A model generated the notes under the pieces. That model searched no databases. It was given only the letters and a program-made list of their open reading frames with translations, and was not told the origin of the DNA. Below are positions 8,893-15,972 of a DNA stretch of 64,000 nucleotides, piece by piece. Where the stretch lies: assembly GCA_004020315.1 (NCBI GenBank), contig SAQG01000004.1, forward strand, positions 124,001 through 188,000, given 5' to 3'. Within the stretch, counting starts at the first letter, position 1; every line of letters starts with the position of its first letter. This DNA comes from Mesorhizobium sp. Its GTDB lineage: Bacteria > Pseudomonadota > Alphaproteobacteria > Rhizobiales > Rhizobiaceae. The position numbers and the translations under genes were made by a program.

Positions 8893-9819
8893 ATGCTACT
8901 AGATGGGGCGATGAAACTCCTCGAAGAAATTATTGCGTCATCGCTTTCGAGCGATCAAAAACTTCCTGACCTTCTCAGGAAATGCCTAGTCCTTGCCTAT
9001 CAGCTCAACAATGATCTGCTTAAAGAGTGGGTTGAGAAAGAGTTGAACGGCTATGGTGGCGATGCCGAACTTCCCGATTATCGAAAGATAGTTGCAGGTG
9101 CAAAGGGCCTGTTTTTAGGCCCCTTCAACGCACAGCTTCCGAACCAGCCCATTGCATCTGTGGTATTGGAACCGGAGCACCGGCATTTTGCAGAGCGAGT
9201 CGAGTTCCGCCAACCTATCGCGGCGTACGATGAAAAGCGGGCCGATAAGCTATCGGCCGTGATCCAATGGCCCCAAAATCTAGTGGTCATGTATCAAGCC
9301 AAATTTTACGACGGCTACGCACTAAACAGAGCTTGGCAAGAAATTCCCGGATCAACGATCGCTTCCTTAGTTGATACCGTTCGTACCAAGATCTTGTCAT
9401 TCGCACTTGAGATCAAAAAGCAGTTGGGCGAAGAACCAGAAACCCAGCGGAATCTGTTAGATATACCGACGACCAAGGTAAATCAGATCGTCAACAACTA
9501 CATTTACGGTGGCCAAAACGTCATTGCTGCGCAGGATGGGCAGATGACCGTTGACGCGCGCACTCAGGTTGTCGCAGGTGATCTCGAAACGCTTCGGAAA
9601 GCGCTGCAAGAGTTTGGAGTAGACAGTCAGGACGTAGAGCTCCTGGAAGATGCGCTTGCCAAAGATACAAACAGCGGAAAGGCCGGCGAGATTGGCCCAA
9701 AAACCAGCGGCTGGCTTTCGAATGCTGCCAAGAAGGTTGGCGGTAGCACAGTCAAAGTTTCTGAAGGGGTAGCCACGACCGTCATATCGGGGATGATTAA
9801 AGGGTTCCTTGGGTACTAG
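8893..9819 (+). CDS. AbiTii domain-containing protein (candidate anti-phage gene)
   Basis: A 308-residue protein. The N-terminal ~185 residues match what I know of the AbiTii domain: LRKCLVLAYQLNNDLLKEWV, ELNGYGGDAELPDYRKI, a region around FRQPIAAYDE and DTVRTKILSFALEI. The middle holds an IYGG-type segment (about residues 203-212) and then GDLETLRKALQEFGVDSQDV, a linker and helix pair common in this family. The C-terminus (about 280-308) is a Gly/Ala/Val-rich weakly hydrophobic tail. AbiTii proteins occur in predicted abortive-infection loci; the mechanism is unknown to me. An internal ATG at 8911 is an equally good start. The codon use is more AT-rich than chromosomal neighbours, fitting recent transfer. 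Confidence 0.82.
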   Translation: MLLDGAMKLLEEIIASSLSSDQKLPDLLRKCLVLAYQLNNDLLKEWVEKELNGYGGDAELPDYRKIVAGAKGLFLGPFNAQLPNQPIASVVLEPEHRHFAERVEFRQPIAAYDEKRADKLSAVIQWPQNLVVMYQAKFYDGYALNRAWQEIPGSTIASLVDTVRTKILSFALEIKKQLGEEPETQRNLLDIPTTKVNQIVNNYIYGGQNVIAAQDGQMTVDARTQVVAGDLETLRKALQEFGVDSQDVELLEDALAKDTNSGKAGEIGPKTSGWLSNAAKKVGGSTVKVSEGVATTVISGMIKGFLGY

Positions 9820-9831
9820 CGGGCGGGGCAC

Positions 9832-9912
9832 TCAATGCATCGTTCCAAGCGCCATGACTGCGAGGAGATAAGATAGAGCTATCATCGTGTAGGCGATCTG
9901 GAGAGAGGTCAT
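9832..9912 (-). CDS. 26-residue hydrophobic peptide, copy 1
   Basis: A short ORF (ATG at 9912-9910, TGA at 9834-9832) encoding a peptide that starts MTSLQIAYTMIALSYLL and ends ALGTMH. Apart from a few polar end residues it is one membrane-spanning helix. It has a second copy of identical length at 10010-10090 with 22 of 26 residues the same. Six of the codon differences are synonymous, which supports translation. AAGGA lies 12 bases before the ATG, inside an inverted repeat (9908-9943) that pairs over the start codon. It ends 12 bp from the convergent AbiTii gene. Size and character fit a type I toxin or a small membrane regulator; neither is shown. Confidence 0.6.
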   Translation of the reverse strand: MTSLQIAYTMIALSYLLAVMALGTMH

Positions 9913-9943
9913 CTGCGTTTTGATTCCTTTTGCCAAAGATGAC
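9908..9943 (-). promoter_or_regulatory. Inverted repeat enclosing RBS and start codon of peptide copy 1
   Basis: GTCATCT (9908-9914) and AGATGAC (9937-9943) on the plus strand are perfect 7-bp complements with a 22-base loop. In the minus-strand mRNA the 3' arm contains the AUG of the peptide and the loop contains AAGGA (9925-9929). A folded leader would keep the start codon paired. The equivalent structure exists upstream of copy 2 although loop sequence has changed. Confidence 0.5.
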
Positions 9944-10009
9944 TCAACCTACACGGTCGCCGGATCGAACAGAACATGAACTTACCGTGATGCAAATTAA
10001 GCCGGGCAA

Positions 10010-10090
10010 TCAATGCACCGATCCAAGCGCTACGACTGCAAGGAGATACGAAAGAGCTATCATCATGTAAGCAATTTGGAGAGAGGTCAT
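10010..10090 (-). CDS. 26-residue hydrophobic peptide, copy 2
   Basis: Second copy of the duplicated short ORF (ATG at 10090-10088, TGA at 10012-10010). The peptide begins MTSLQIAYMMIALSYLL and ends ALGSVH. It differs from copy 1 at residues 9, 20, 24 and 25, all conservative for a transmembrane helix. The ATG is 178 bp upstream of the copy-1 ATG on the same strand, and similarity extends into the leaders, so this is a tandem duplication of a ~110-bp gene unit. AAGGA lies 10 bases upstream of the ATG. No antisense RNA promoter could be assigned with confidence. Confidence 0.6.
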   Translation of the reverse strand: MTSLQIAYMMIALSYLLAVVALGSVH

Positions 10091-10119
10091 CTGCGGCGAA
10101 TCCTTGGTTGAAGATGACC
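10085..10119 (-). promoter_or_regulatory. Inverted repeat enclosing RBS and start codon of peptide copy 2
   Basis: GGTCATCT (10085-10092) and AGATGACC (10112-10119) on the plus strand form a perfect 8-bp inverted repeat with a 19-base loop; with G-U pairs it can extend to 11. The AUG lies in one arm and AAGGA in the loop. A TATGTA sequence on the minus strand lies just upstream of the outer arm and could be a -10 box, so the transcript might begin at the hairpin. Confidence 0.5.
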
Positions 10120-10247
10120 CCCTACATACTCTTCCTTTTGGCGCTCATTGCCAGTTATCTGCAGGTGTTAACAGCGAACCGACTTCTATACCCGGGATTC
10201 ACAGCTGAGAGAAACTTGTGCACAGCCGAGAGCTTGACACGTTTCCG

Positions 10248-10317
10248 TTGACAACTGCCAGTCGCTCTACCAACTAGGAATGGTGTCCTAGCCTGCTTTT
10301 CGTCCATCAACGGACGG
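10248..10317 (+). promoter_or_regulatory. Promoter region with CTAGGA inverted repeat before the HTH gene
   Basis: TTGACA occurs at 10234-10239 and again at 10248-10253. CTAGGA (10274-10279) and TCCTAG (10286-10291) form a perfect inverted repeat with a 6-base spacer at about the place where a -10 or start site would be. CGTCC/GGACG (about 10302-10317) adds a small hairpin in the leader. The layout suggests an operator for the HTH protein encoded at 10339 or for another element regulator. No good -10 box is visible. Confidence 0.4.
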
Positions 10318-10338
10318 ATCAGACAGGAGAACATTCAC

Positions 10339-10647
10339 ATGCCCAAGAGCAAAGACGTAGCAGCCGCCGTAAAGCCGCAGACCAAGAAATCCCAGGTGCT
10401 TGAAATGCTGAATGGCGGTGCCGTTAGCGTGGCGGAAATTGCCGACGCACTTTCTATCAGCAAGCAGGCTGCCTATTCCCTGATCGGCGACGTAAAGCGC
10501 GGCGGCGTTGAAATTGCCGGTGTCATGAAGGACGGCGCGATGCACTATTCCGCCGTCAAGCCAAAGCGATCCAAGGAGAAGACGCTTGCCTTTGGCAAGG
10601 GTGCGAGCGTCAGCGCCGCTCCTTCAGACCCAACTGCAGCTGATTGA
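10339..10647 (+). CDS. Small helix-turn-helix protein
   Basis: A 102-residue basic protein. Residues ~15-65 (SQVLEMLNGGAVSVAEIADA, then LSISKQAAYSLIGDVKRGG) form a clear HTH of the kind used to read repeated-unit operators, followed by a wing-like segment; the tail is low complexity. AGGAG lies ~10 bp before the ATG. It is transcribed against the operon at 12963-10610 and the two coding regions overlap tail to tail by 38 bp. A regulator of the element is the likely role. The family is not recognised. Confidence 0.72.
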   Translation: MPKSKDVAAAVKPQTKKSQVLEMLNGGAVSVAEIADALSISKQAAYSLIGDVKRGGVEIAGVMKDGAMHYSAVKPKRSKEKTLAFGKGASVSAAPSDPTAAD

Positions 10648-11200
10648 AGTGACTGCCAGCAGAGGGGGCGGTGCGCTTGCCGCGATAAGCCGCCCCTTCC
10701 TCGCTCTCCACGAACTGCTGGACGACGGCATCGACCGTGGATAGGCCAAGCTTGGTCCGAGCGAGGACGGCATACTCGCCGTCATCGGACTTCTCCGCCT
10801 CAAACTCATTTTTCTTTTTCAGCAGCGCGATCACGCCTTCCAGCAACTCTTCTTTGACGCCGGCTTTTGTTAGCGACAGGCGAAGGGTCGTATCGACAGC
10901 GTCGTCGCGCATCTGCTGCTTCACAGTGGCGAGCTTTGCAGGGCCTTCGGTCTGAATCTTCTCAAGCCGAGTGGTGAGTGACGCAATCTCCGACTCGCTG
11001 TCACGAATGACATCAGCGATGCGAACAGACAGCTCGAAGCCCTTGCTGGGGTCTTCTTCCTCAAGGTAGGCGCTGCGATACGATTCCGGGATCCGATCTA
11101 GCGCATCCGCAGCAATGCGTCGCGGCAATCGCAACAAATCAGGCTGGCCCGCTGCGTGGATGTAGTAATTGTTTTTCAGGTCTTGACCGGCCATGTTCAT
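10610..11200 (-). CDS. Hypothetical protein, last gene of island operon
   Basis: A 196-residue, mostly helical protein of unknown function with a coiled-coil-like middle (about residues 55-125, SEIASLTTRLEKIQTEG). No signal peptide, membrane segment or catalytic motif was seen. It overlaps the upstream gene by 4 bp (ATGA), so it is translated as part of a four-gene operon, and its 3' end overlaps the convergent HTH gene by 38 bp. Alternative start at 11194. Confidence 0.68.
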   Translation of the reverse strand: MNMAGQDLKNNYYIHAAGQPDLLRLPRRIAADALDRIPESYRSAYLEEEDPSKGFELSVRIADVIRDSESEIASLTTRLEKIQTEGPAKLATVKQQMRDDAVDTTLRLSLTKAGVKEELLEGVIALLKKKNEFEAEKSDDGEYAVLARTKLGLSTVDAVVQQFVESEEGAAYRGKRTAPSAGSHFNQLQLGLKERR

Positions 11201-11928
11201 GCCTCCTGTTGTTGATGTGCCGCCAGCACCGCTTCCCGCTTCGCGCGGGCTGCGATTGCGCCATTGGCGAATTTGCTGTCGGCTGCCTCCTTCACGAGTT
11301 TGACGAATGCTCCGCCAGCAACGTCTGATGCAGCCCGCATCTTCTTGAGGCGCTCCAAGCGGCGCATCTCGACAGGGAACTGCTTCTGGCGGAACCGGTG
11401 CCTGAGCGAATCAAGCTCGGTCGAAGTCATACCCGTCAGCAGTCCAGGGGCGCGCAGCACGGGGCCGAGGATCGACGTGTCGTTGGCCGCTAAGGCATCG
11501 GCGAAGACCTTGGAGCGCTCGCTCGGAGTCATGATCTTCAGCGCAGCGCGGATTTCAGGGTCCAGCTGCGACGCGCCCTCCGGAGCGAACGTCGTCTTTT
11601 CAAGCGACGCTATCGTGGCATCCACTTTCGCGTTGGCAGCGACAAGGCGCGCCGCAACGCGCTCGCCGGTCTTTTGCGCAGCGGTAGCTACCTGGATGGC
11701 CGCGGCAGCGGGCGCTTGCGACGCGTCAGCGTAAATAGCATTGGTGAGATCGACCAGCGCATGGGCTTCTTCCCTCGCGGTCTTCAGCGCGCTTGACAGA
11801 GCCAAATGCTCATGGTCGGGTTCGGGCTTGGCGTTGCCTCGTTGCTTTTCGGCAAAGTGGTCGATTACCCGTTCATCGATGGACGGGCTGACGTGCAGTT
11901 TCATTTCATGTTCGACAATGGTAGCCAT
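11197..11928 (-). CDS. Hypothetical helical protein, island operon
   Basis: A 243-residue protein starting at the ATG 11928-11926, which has AAGGAGAAG directly upstream; a longer in-frame start exists but overlaps the upstream gene and lacks this RBS. It is Ala-rich and helical throughout with a Lys/Arg-rich C-terminus. I do not recognise it. Third gene of the overlapping set 12963-10610; these genes occupy the place where satellites often keep packaging or interference functions, but nothing in this sequence proves that. Confidence 0.68.
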   Translation of the reverse strand: MATIVEHEMKLHVSPSIDERVIDHFAEKQRGNAKPEPDHEHLALSSALKTAREEAHALVDLTNAIYADASQAPAAAAIQVATAAQKTGERVAARLVAANAKVDATIASLEKTTFAPEGASQLDPEIRAALKIMTPSERSKVFADALAANDTSILGPVLRAPGLLTGMTSTELDSLRHRFRQKQFPVEMRRLERLKKMRAASDVAGGAFVKLVKEAADSKFANGAIAARAKREAVLAAHQQQEA

Positions 11929-11965
11929 GGTTCTTCTCCTTCGATATCGCCAACTTGCACGGTCA

Positions 11966-12373
11966 TCAGACTTCCCCTGCGGTGGCTTGCCGCCACTCAG
12001 CTTCCGGTGAAACATCGGCGCCGCGCATCATGTTGAAGGCGAGCCGCCACCGCATGGCCCACTCCCGGCTGCCATCCTCGCGCCTAAGGGCAATGAAAAT
12101 GTCCTTCTCGTCATGGATCGCGAAGTCCTCGTCAGCGAGTTGGTAGACATCGCCCTCGTCGAAGACCGATTGTGATGTCCAGCCCAGCTTGTCCGCCGGG
12201 AACAGGGCGTAGACGATGTCGTCGCCGTACTCGGTCTCGACAGGGCGAACGGCGAAGACACATTTTCCGTCCTTCAGGCCGTTGATTCCACTGGCGTTCA
12301 ACACGAAGACGATCACCCATTGGGTGCCGCACGGGCTGTGGAAGAAATCGCCGCTAGAGACTTCGGGGCTCAT
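11966..12373 (-). CDS. Hypothetical acidic protein, island operon
   Basis: A 135-residue acidic protein with many aromatic residues (GTQWVIVFVLNASGINGLKD near the N-terminus). No known motif was recognised. It overlaps the upstream gene by 4 bp (ATGA) and ends 37 bp before the next start, consistent with a single operon. The compact, acidic character would fit a small cytosolic inhibitor or regulator, which is a guess only. Confidence 0.65.
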   Translation of the reverse strand: MSPEVSSGDFFHSPCGTQWVIVFVLNASGINGLKDGKCVFAVRPVETEYGDDIVYALFPADKLGWTSQSVFDEGDVYQLADEDFAIHDEKDIFIALRREDGSREWAMRWRLAFNMMRGADVSPEAEWRQATAGEV

Positions 12374-12963
12374 GACGACCTCCTCAAATAGTCCGGATAG
12401 ACGATCTCGTGGAACGGGCGCTCACGAGGACCGGGCTCTGTGGCCGATGGGCCGTAGCCCCTGCCCACGCACTTCTCCAAGAGCATCTTCATCTCTACCG
12501 CATCATTCTCCGACAGGCCCCCCACTCCGACCTCGCCCACCTTGTGGTTCAGGAGTTTGAGGCGTTGCTGCTCGTCAGGGCTGAGATTGCTGACGTCGTA
12601 AGTCCTCATGCCGTTGCTCGGTGCTTCAACGCGATCCAGCCCCAGCGTCTCGTAGGTGCGCCGGAGGCTGTTCATCACACTCAGGTAAGCGAGCAGCTCC
12701 GGCAGGCTGGCTGTGCTTGCCTTAGCGAACTGAAGCTCCCATTGCTCAAGAACGATTGTCGCGTTGGCGGCGCTCTTGATCAGAATGAACTGGCTTTGCG
12801 TGACATTGCTTGGTCCGCCTAGGTCCGCAACGTGATTCGCAACTAGGTCATGCAGCCGCTTTGCCCACTTGGTGCGCCCGTCCATGCCGGCCAGCAGCGT
12901 CTTGCCGTTCGTGACCCTGCTTCTGCCTTTGCGCTTGCGGGGGACTGGATAATAAGCGTCCAT
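12370..12963 (-). CDS. Hypothetical protein, first gene of island operon
   Basis: A 197-residue protein from the ATG at 12963-12961 (MDAYYPVPRKRKGRS). A basic N-terminus is followed by an NGKTLLAGMDGRTKWAKRLH motif and a helical region. I recall the pattern NG-x-x-LL-x-x-DGR-x-x-W-x-x-R-x-x-DL from uncharacterised proteins in rhizobial prophages and islands; that is memory, not a search. An upstream in-frame ATG at 13047 would add 28 residues of unconvincing sequence. It opens the leftward four-gene operon. Confidence 0.68.
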   Translation of the reverse strand: MDAYYPVPRKRKGRSRVTNGKTLLAGMDGRTKWAKRLHDLVANHVADLGGPSNVTQSQFILIKSAANATIVLEQWELQFAKASTASLPELLAYLSVMNSLRRTYETLGLDRVEAPSNGMRTYDVSNLSPDEQQRLKLLNHKVGEVGVGGLSENDAVEMKMLLEKCVGRGYGPSATEPGPRERPFHEIVYPDYLRRSS

Positions 12964-13031
12964 TGTGCATCCACTATGTATCTGCTGTGTACTTTGCCGC
13001 TTGATGAAGCAGTGCGCAGCGTAGGGTGGCC

Positions 13032-13049
13032 TGCAACATGCATGCAACA
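13032..13049. repeat. Paired TGCAACA direct repeats upstream of island operon
   Basis: TGCAACA occurs at 13032-13038 and 13043-13049, one helical turn apart (11 bp), within the 433-bp gap 12964-13396. The position is right for control of the leftward operon. The reverse-complement TGTTGCA also occurs upstream of the integrase (8210-8216), so one element-encoded regulator may read these sites. The remainder of 13050-13278 shows no gene I can support. Confidence 0.35.
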
Positions 13050-13278
13050 GGAACTATTTTCAGTAACAGTTAGAATCGCTTAGCTGGTGACTAACAGATA
13101 CAAAATCCGTTGCTTGATGCTGCGGTTACGCAGCCCTGGTATCGAGGGGCGCGCACAATAAAACGGCGGCCTTGGCTCGGAATTCTTCATCTTCCGAGTT
13201 TTTGCGAGCGGGGCGGGACGTGCGGCTTGTCTCTCGAAGGACTTCTTCTCGGACTAAACAGGGGTGACGCCGCGCTAC

Positions 13279-13395
13279 TGTGCCGGGGGTGTAGGGGGAT
13301 TTCTCTTTCTTATGCGTAGGGAAATTATAAACGCAAAAAAAAAATGCGCGCCTATGTAAAACACAGGTGCTTACTCCCCCTGCACCCCCGGCACA
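13279..13395. repeat. 21-bp inverted repeat with AT-rich centre after primase gene
   Basis: The arms at 13279-13299 and 13375-13395 match at 20 of 21 positions as inverted repeats (TGTGCCGGGGGTG on the left arm). The 75-bp centre has a run of ten A (13335-13344 region), TGCGT/ACGCA sub-repeats (13313-13317, 13331-13335) and low GC. The right arm ends one base before the primase stop codon. Next to a D5-type primase-helicase this could be the replication origin of the excised element. A strong bidirectional terminator is the alternative. Confidence 0.5.
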
Positions 13396-13396
13396 C

Positions 13397-15673
13397 CTAA
13401 AACGGGATCTCCGGATCAATCATGTCGGCTGAAGGCATGTATCCGGCGTCCTTGTAGAGCATAGCCGCTTGATTGGGCGTCAGCTTGCCGCCCGTCGGAA
13501 CCATGTCCGTCAGGGTGATGCCAGCGAAGTATGGAACAAACTTGCCTTCGGGGTTGCGATGTCGTCTTGGCTTGATGCCGATGTGCAATCCGAGCAGGTC
13601 GGAGGCAAAAGTTGAATCAGCCATCGAGTGGTGCCCATGTTCCTTCGCCCACTCGTTGAAGCGCTCATACAGCATACTCTTCGATATCTCGTACTCGCGA
13701 TCAACTGCACACATGTCAGATACGAAGCGCTTCACAGTGCCGGCGTTCTCGTCCATCTGATCAAGGTATTCCAGCCCCGACTCGGGCTGTAGGAACCGCC
13801 CACGCTGTTTGAGGCGTCGATACCCATCCAGCCATATGTTGATGATGCCGGGCAGCTCCGCGATCAGTTCGTCGGTGAGGGTCAAGTTCTCACGTCCAAA
13901 GAAGCTTTCGGTAAAGCTGATGACAATGAAGCGTGTGACCACGACGCCAGTTGGGTCTTTTAGATTCGGCGGGCCGTTGGATATGAGCACGACGCAGGTG
14001 GGCAGCAGGCCGTTCCAGTGTCCCTTGTACATGCGGCGGATTGATTGAGGGTCTTGGCCGGTGATTGAGAGTATGTTCTCCACCGCGAGATTACCCTTTC
14101 CGGTGCCCCGCTGATCCGCGATCACCGCAACCGTCTTGCCGATCAAGTTCTGCGCGCCAAACGTCTCGCTGAAGTCGTGCAGCTTGGGATTGATGAACCT
14201 GCCCGGCCCGACCGCCACACGCAGCAGGCGCCCGATGGTGCTTTTGCCGCTGCGCTTGTCGCCAATCAGGGCGAATGCCTTCTGGAGGGACCTGTCGCTC
14301 GTGATGCAGTAGCCGCATATCTCTTCAAGGCAGGGCGCTGACTCCGCGTCCTCGGGGAATATGTCCACCATGAAGCGCCGCCAAGTTGGTGACTTTGCAT
14401 CCGGGTCGTAATCGCAATCCACACCATGCAGCGTGAACAGCCGTTGGTCGGGCTTCATCAACTGCCACGTGTTGAGGTTGAACACGCCATTCCGGAAAGG
14501 GATTAAGTCACTGGGCTTGGGTTCGTTGCCAGTCGGGTTGATCCAGAAGGGCGTCTCGGTCAGGTTGGACAACTGCATGACGCCAGCCAGCGCTGACAGC
14601 ACATCAGCCACGAGGTTGCGGGTTGCGGCGAGGGGCGTGATGCCCTTCTGCGTCTTGACCTTCTGCTGTTCAAGCCACGGATATAGCCGCCCCTTAAGTT
14701 CCTCCTGATCAACCTGGGTCCACCAACTGCCGCTCCACTGGTAGAAGTCACTCCGCCAGTGCCACGTGTCGTTGAGCGTCTTGCTGAAGGCGCGGGCAAC
14801 GTGGATCGGCTCGCTTGATGACAGTATGCCCCGTTCCTCTTCGGGACGCATGTCGATCCATGAGCGCAACGTGTCGGCGTTAATATTGAGCGTTTCAGCC
14901 AGCTTCGGGATGCCAGTGCATGCCTTCTTTTTATCTCCGAGCCGCCTTGCCGTAGCACTGACGCGCTTCACCGACTTGTCTATCGCGCGCTGATCGTCAC
15001 CGCACTTGGTCGCTACTATGCGGATCAGCTTTTCAACTTCCGCCTCCGTCCAGCCGTGCGTAAGCAAAGCGCCAGGCACGCGAAGGCCAAGGACGTTGCG
15101 CAGTCCATCCTGCCAGTGCCGCATTATCAGGGAGGCGAGCGCGAGGCATCGCACGCACTGGAGAAGGAACTCACCATCTGTTTCAAACGGCTGGCCGTCC
15201 TCGGTCCAGCTAAGTCGTTCCCCTGAAGGATGGACGGAAGGCGGAAACATTGTCTGACCGCCTGTGGACCGAAGCTCGACCAGCATACCGTCCCTCTTGC
15301 CGTTGTAGGTGAAGGGCACAGTGGCGGGCACGACCGCCCTGTAGAGCCGGTGCGCCTCGGGCGTAGCGGGGCGGCCAACTCGCGCCGCTGTTGGCGGCAG
15401 AAACTCATTTGCAAGCTGGATCGCCTCAGGACTGTCGAGATCAACGTCCACGAGGTTGTTGGACGGGGTTCCAAGCACGATGCCGATATTGGAGGTGTTG
15501 CCGGTGAAGTCCTTGTCGATCTGCACCTTGTCGAGCGTCTTTTTCTGCCAGTTCTTTTCGAACGTGGCCTTCGTCAGATGGGGGTATCCAATGGGGGTCC
15601 ATCCGACGCCGATGTATCTGCGTGCTGCGGATCGGGTGCCATCAATGTCGATGGGTGCTGGTCGTTGGGTCAT
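13397..15673 (-). CDS. Primase-helicase: prim-pol N-terminus with D5/SF3 helicase
   Basis: A 758-residue replication protein. The N-terminal ~200 residues resemble bifunctional primase-polymerase domains, with an acidic DVDLDS motif at about 76-81 in the expected position. The C-terminal half is a D5_N region and superfamily 3 helicase with Walker A GDKRSGKST at about 471-479. Phage- and plasmid-type primases of this sort (P4-family helicase C-terminus) start replication of small elements. I chose the ATG at 15673; a start at 15730 would add 19 residues. The 21-bp inverted repeat just downstream is a candidate origin. Confidence 0.9.
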   Translation of the reverse strand: MTQRPAPIDIDGTRSAARRYIGVGWTPIGYPHLTKATFEKNWQKKTLDKVQIDKDFTGNTSNIGIVLGTPSNNLVDVDLDSPEAIQLANEFLPPTAARVGRPATPEAHRLYRAVVPATVPFTYNGKRDGMLVELRSTGGQTMFPPSVHPSGERLSWTEDGQPFETDGEFLLQCVRCLALASLIMRHWQDGLRNVLGLRVPGALLTHGWTEAEVEKLIRIVATKCGDDQRAIDKSVKRVSATARRLGDKKKACTGIPKLAETLNINADTLRSWIDMRPEEERGILSSSEPIHVARAFSKTLNDTWHWRSDFYQWSGSWWTQVDQEELKGRLYPWLEQQKVKTQKGITPLAATRNLVADVLSALAGVMQLSNLTETPFWINPTGNEPKPSDLIPFRNGVFNLNTWQLMKPDQRLFTLHGVDCDYDPDAKSPTWRRFMVDIFPEDAESAPCLEEICGYCITSDRSLQKAFALIGDKRSGKSTIGRLLRVAVGPGRFINPKLHDFSETFGAQNLIGKTVAVIADQRGTGKGNLAVENILSITGQDPQSIRRMYKGHWNGLLPTCVVLISNGPPNLKDPTGVVVTRFIVISFTESFFGRENLTLTDELIAELPGIINIWLDGYRRLKQRGRFLQPESGLEYLDQMDENAGTVKRFVSDMCAVDREYEISKSMLYERFNEWAKEHGHHSMADSTFASDLLGLHIGIKPRRHRNPEGKFVPYFAGITLTDMVPTGGKLTPNQAAMLYKDAGYMPSADMIDPEIPF

Positions 15674-15770
15674 GTTCCGCCAAGTCCTTGTTTTATCAAG
15701 CTTTTGCGGGTATTGTGGAAGTGGTCCCAAGGGATTGACCGCAACCCCTGGCTTCCATGCTCAGTGCTTC

Positions 15771-15971
15771 TTAGCGCCGGTCCTGCTCATTCAGGATCGG
15801 CGCTTTTTTTGGGTAGACGATGCTCCGTGCTATGCGCATTGCGTCAATCGTCTCAAGCGCTGACAGGCCGTAGGCGCTGCTCAGGCGAGGGATGATCGGC
15901 CGTTCCACAGTGTGCCAGTTGTCGGCCAACCATTTGGCGGCCGACTGGACGTTTGCAGACTGGTCGCCCAT
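15771..15971 (-). CDS. Hypothetical 66-residue protein upstream of primase
   Basis: A small ORF starting MGDQSANVQSAAKWLADNWH and ending with a basic tail. It begins one base after the stop of the excisionase-like gene, which strongly suggests co-translation, and lies ~100 bp upstream of the primase on the same strand. The length and the helical N-terminal part suit a small phage regulatory protein. No motif is recognised. Confidence 0.6.
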   Translation of the reverse strand: MGDQSANVQSAAKWLADNWHTVERPIIPRLSSAYGLSALETIDAMRIARSIVYPKKAPILNEQDRR

Positions 15972-15972
15972 G

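Noticed and set aside
9821..10120. CRISPR-like array
   Set aside because: Only two repeat units of ~110 bp, diverged and coding for related peptides; this is a gene duplication.
10230..10260. Two TTGACA boxes as a tandem promoter
   Set aside because: No acceptable -10 at 16-18 bp for either; kept only as part of a regulatory region.
13126..13419. Minus-strand ORF of 97 codons between primase and island operon
   Set aside because: It starts inside the primase 3' end, crosses the inverted repeat, has Arg-rich composition typical of a GC-rich shadow frame and no RBS. A short real gene at its 3' part cannot be excluded but is unsupported.
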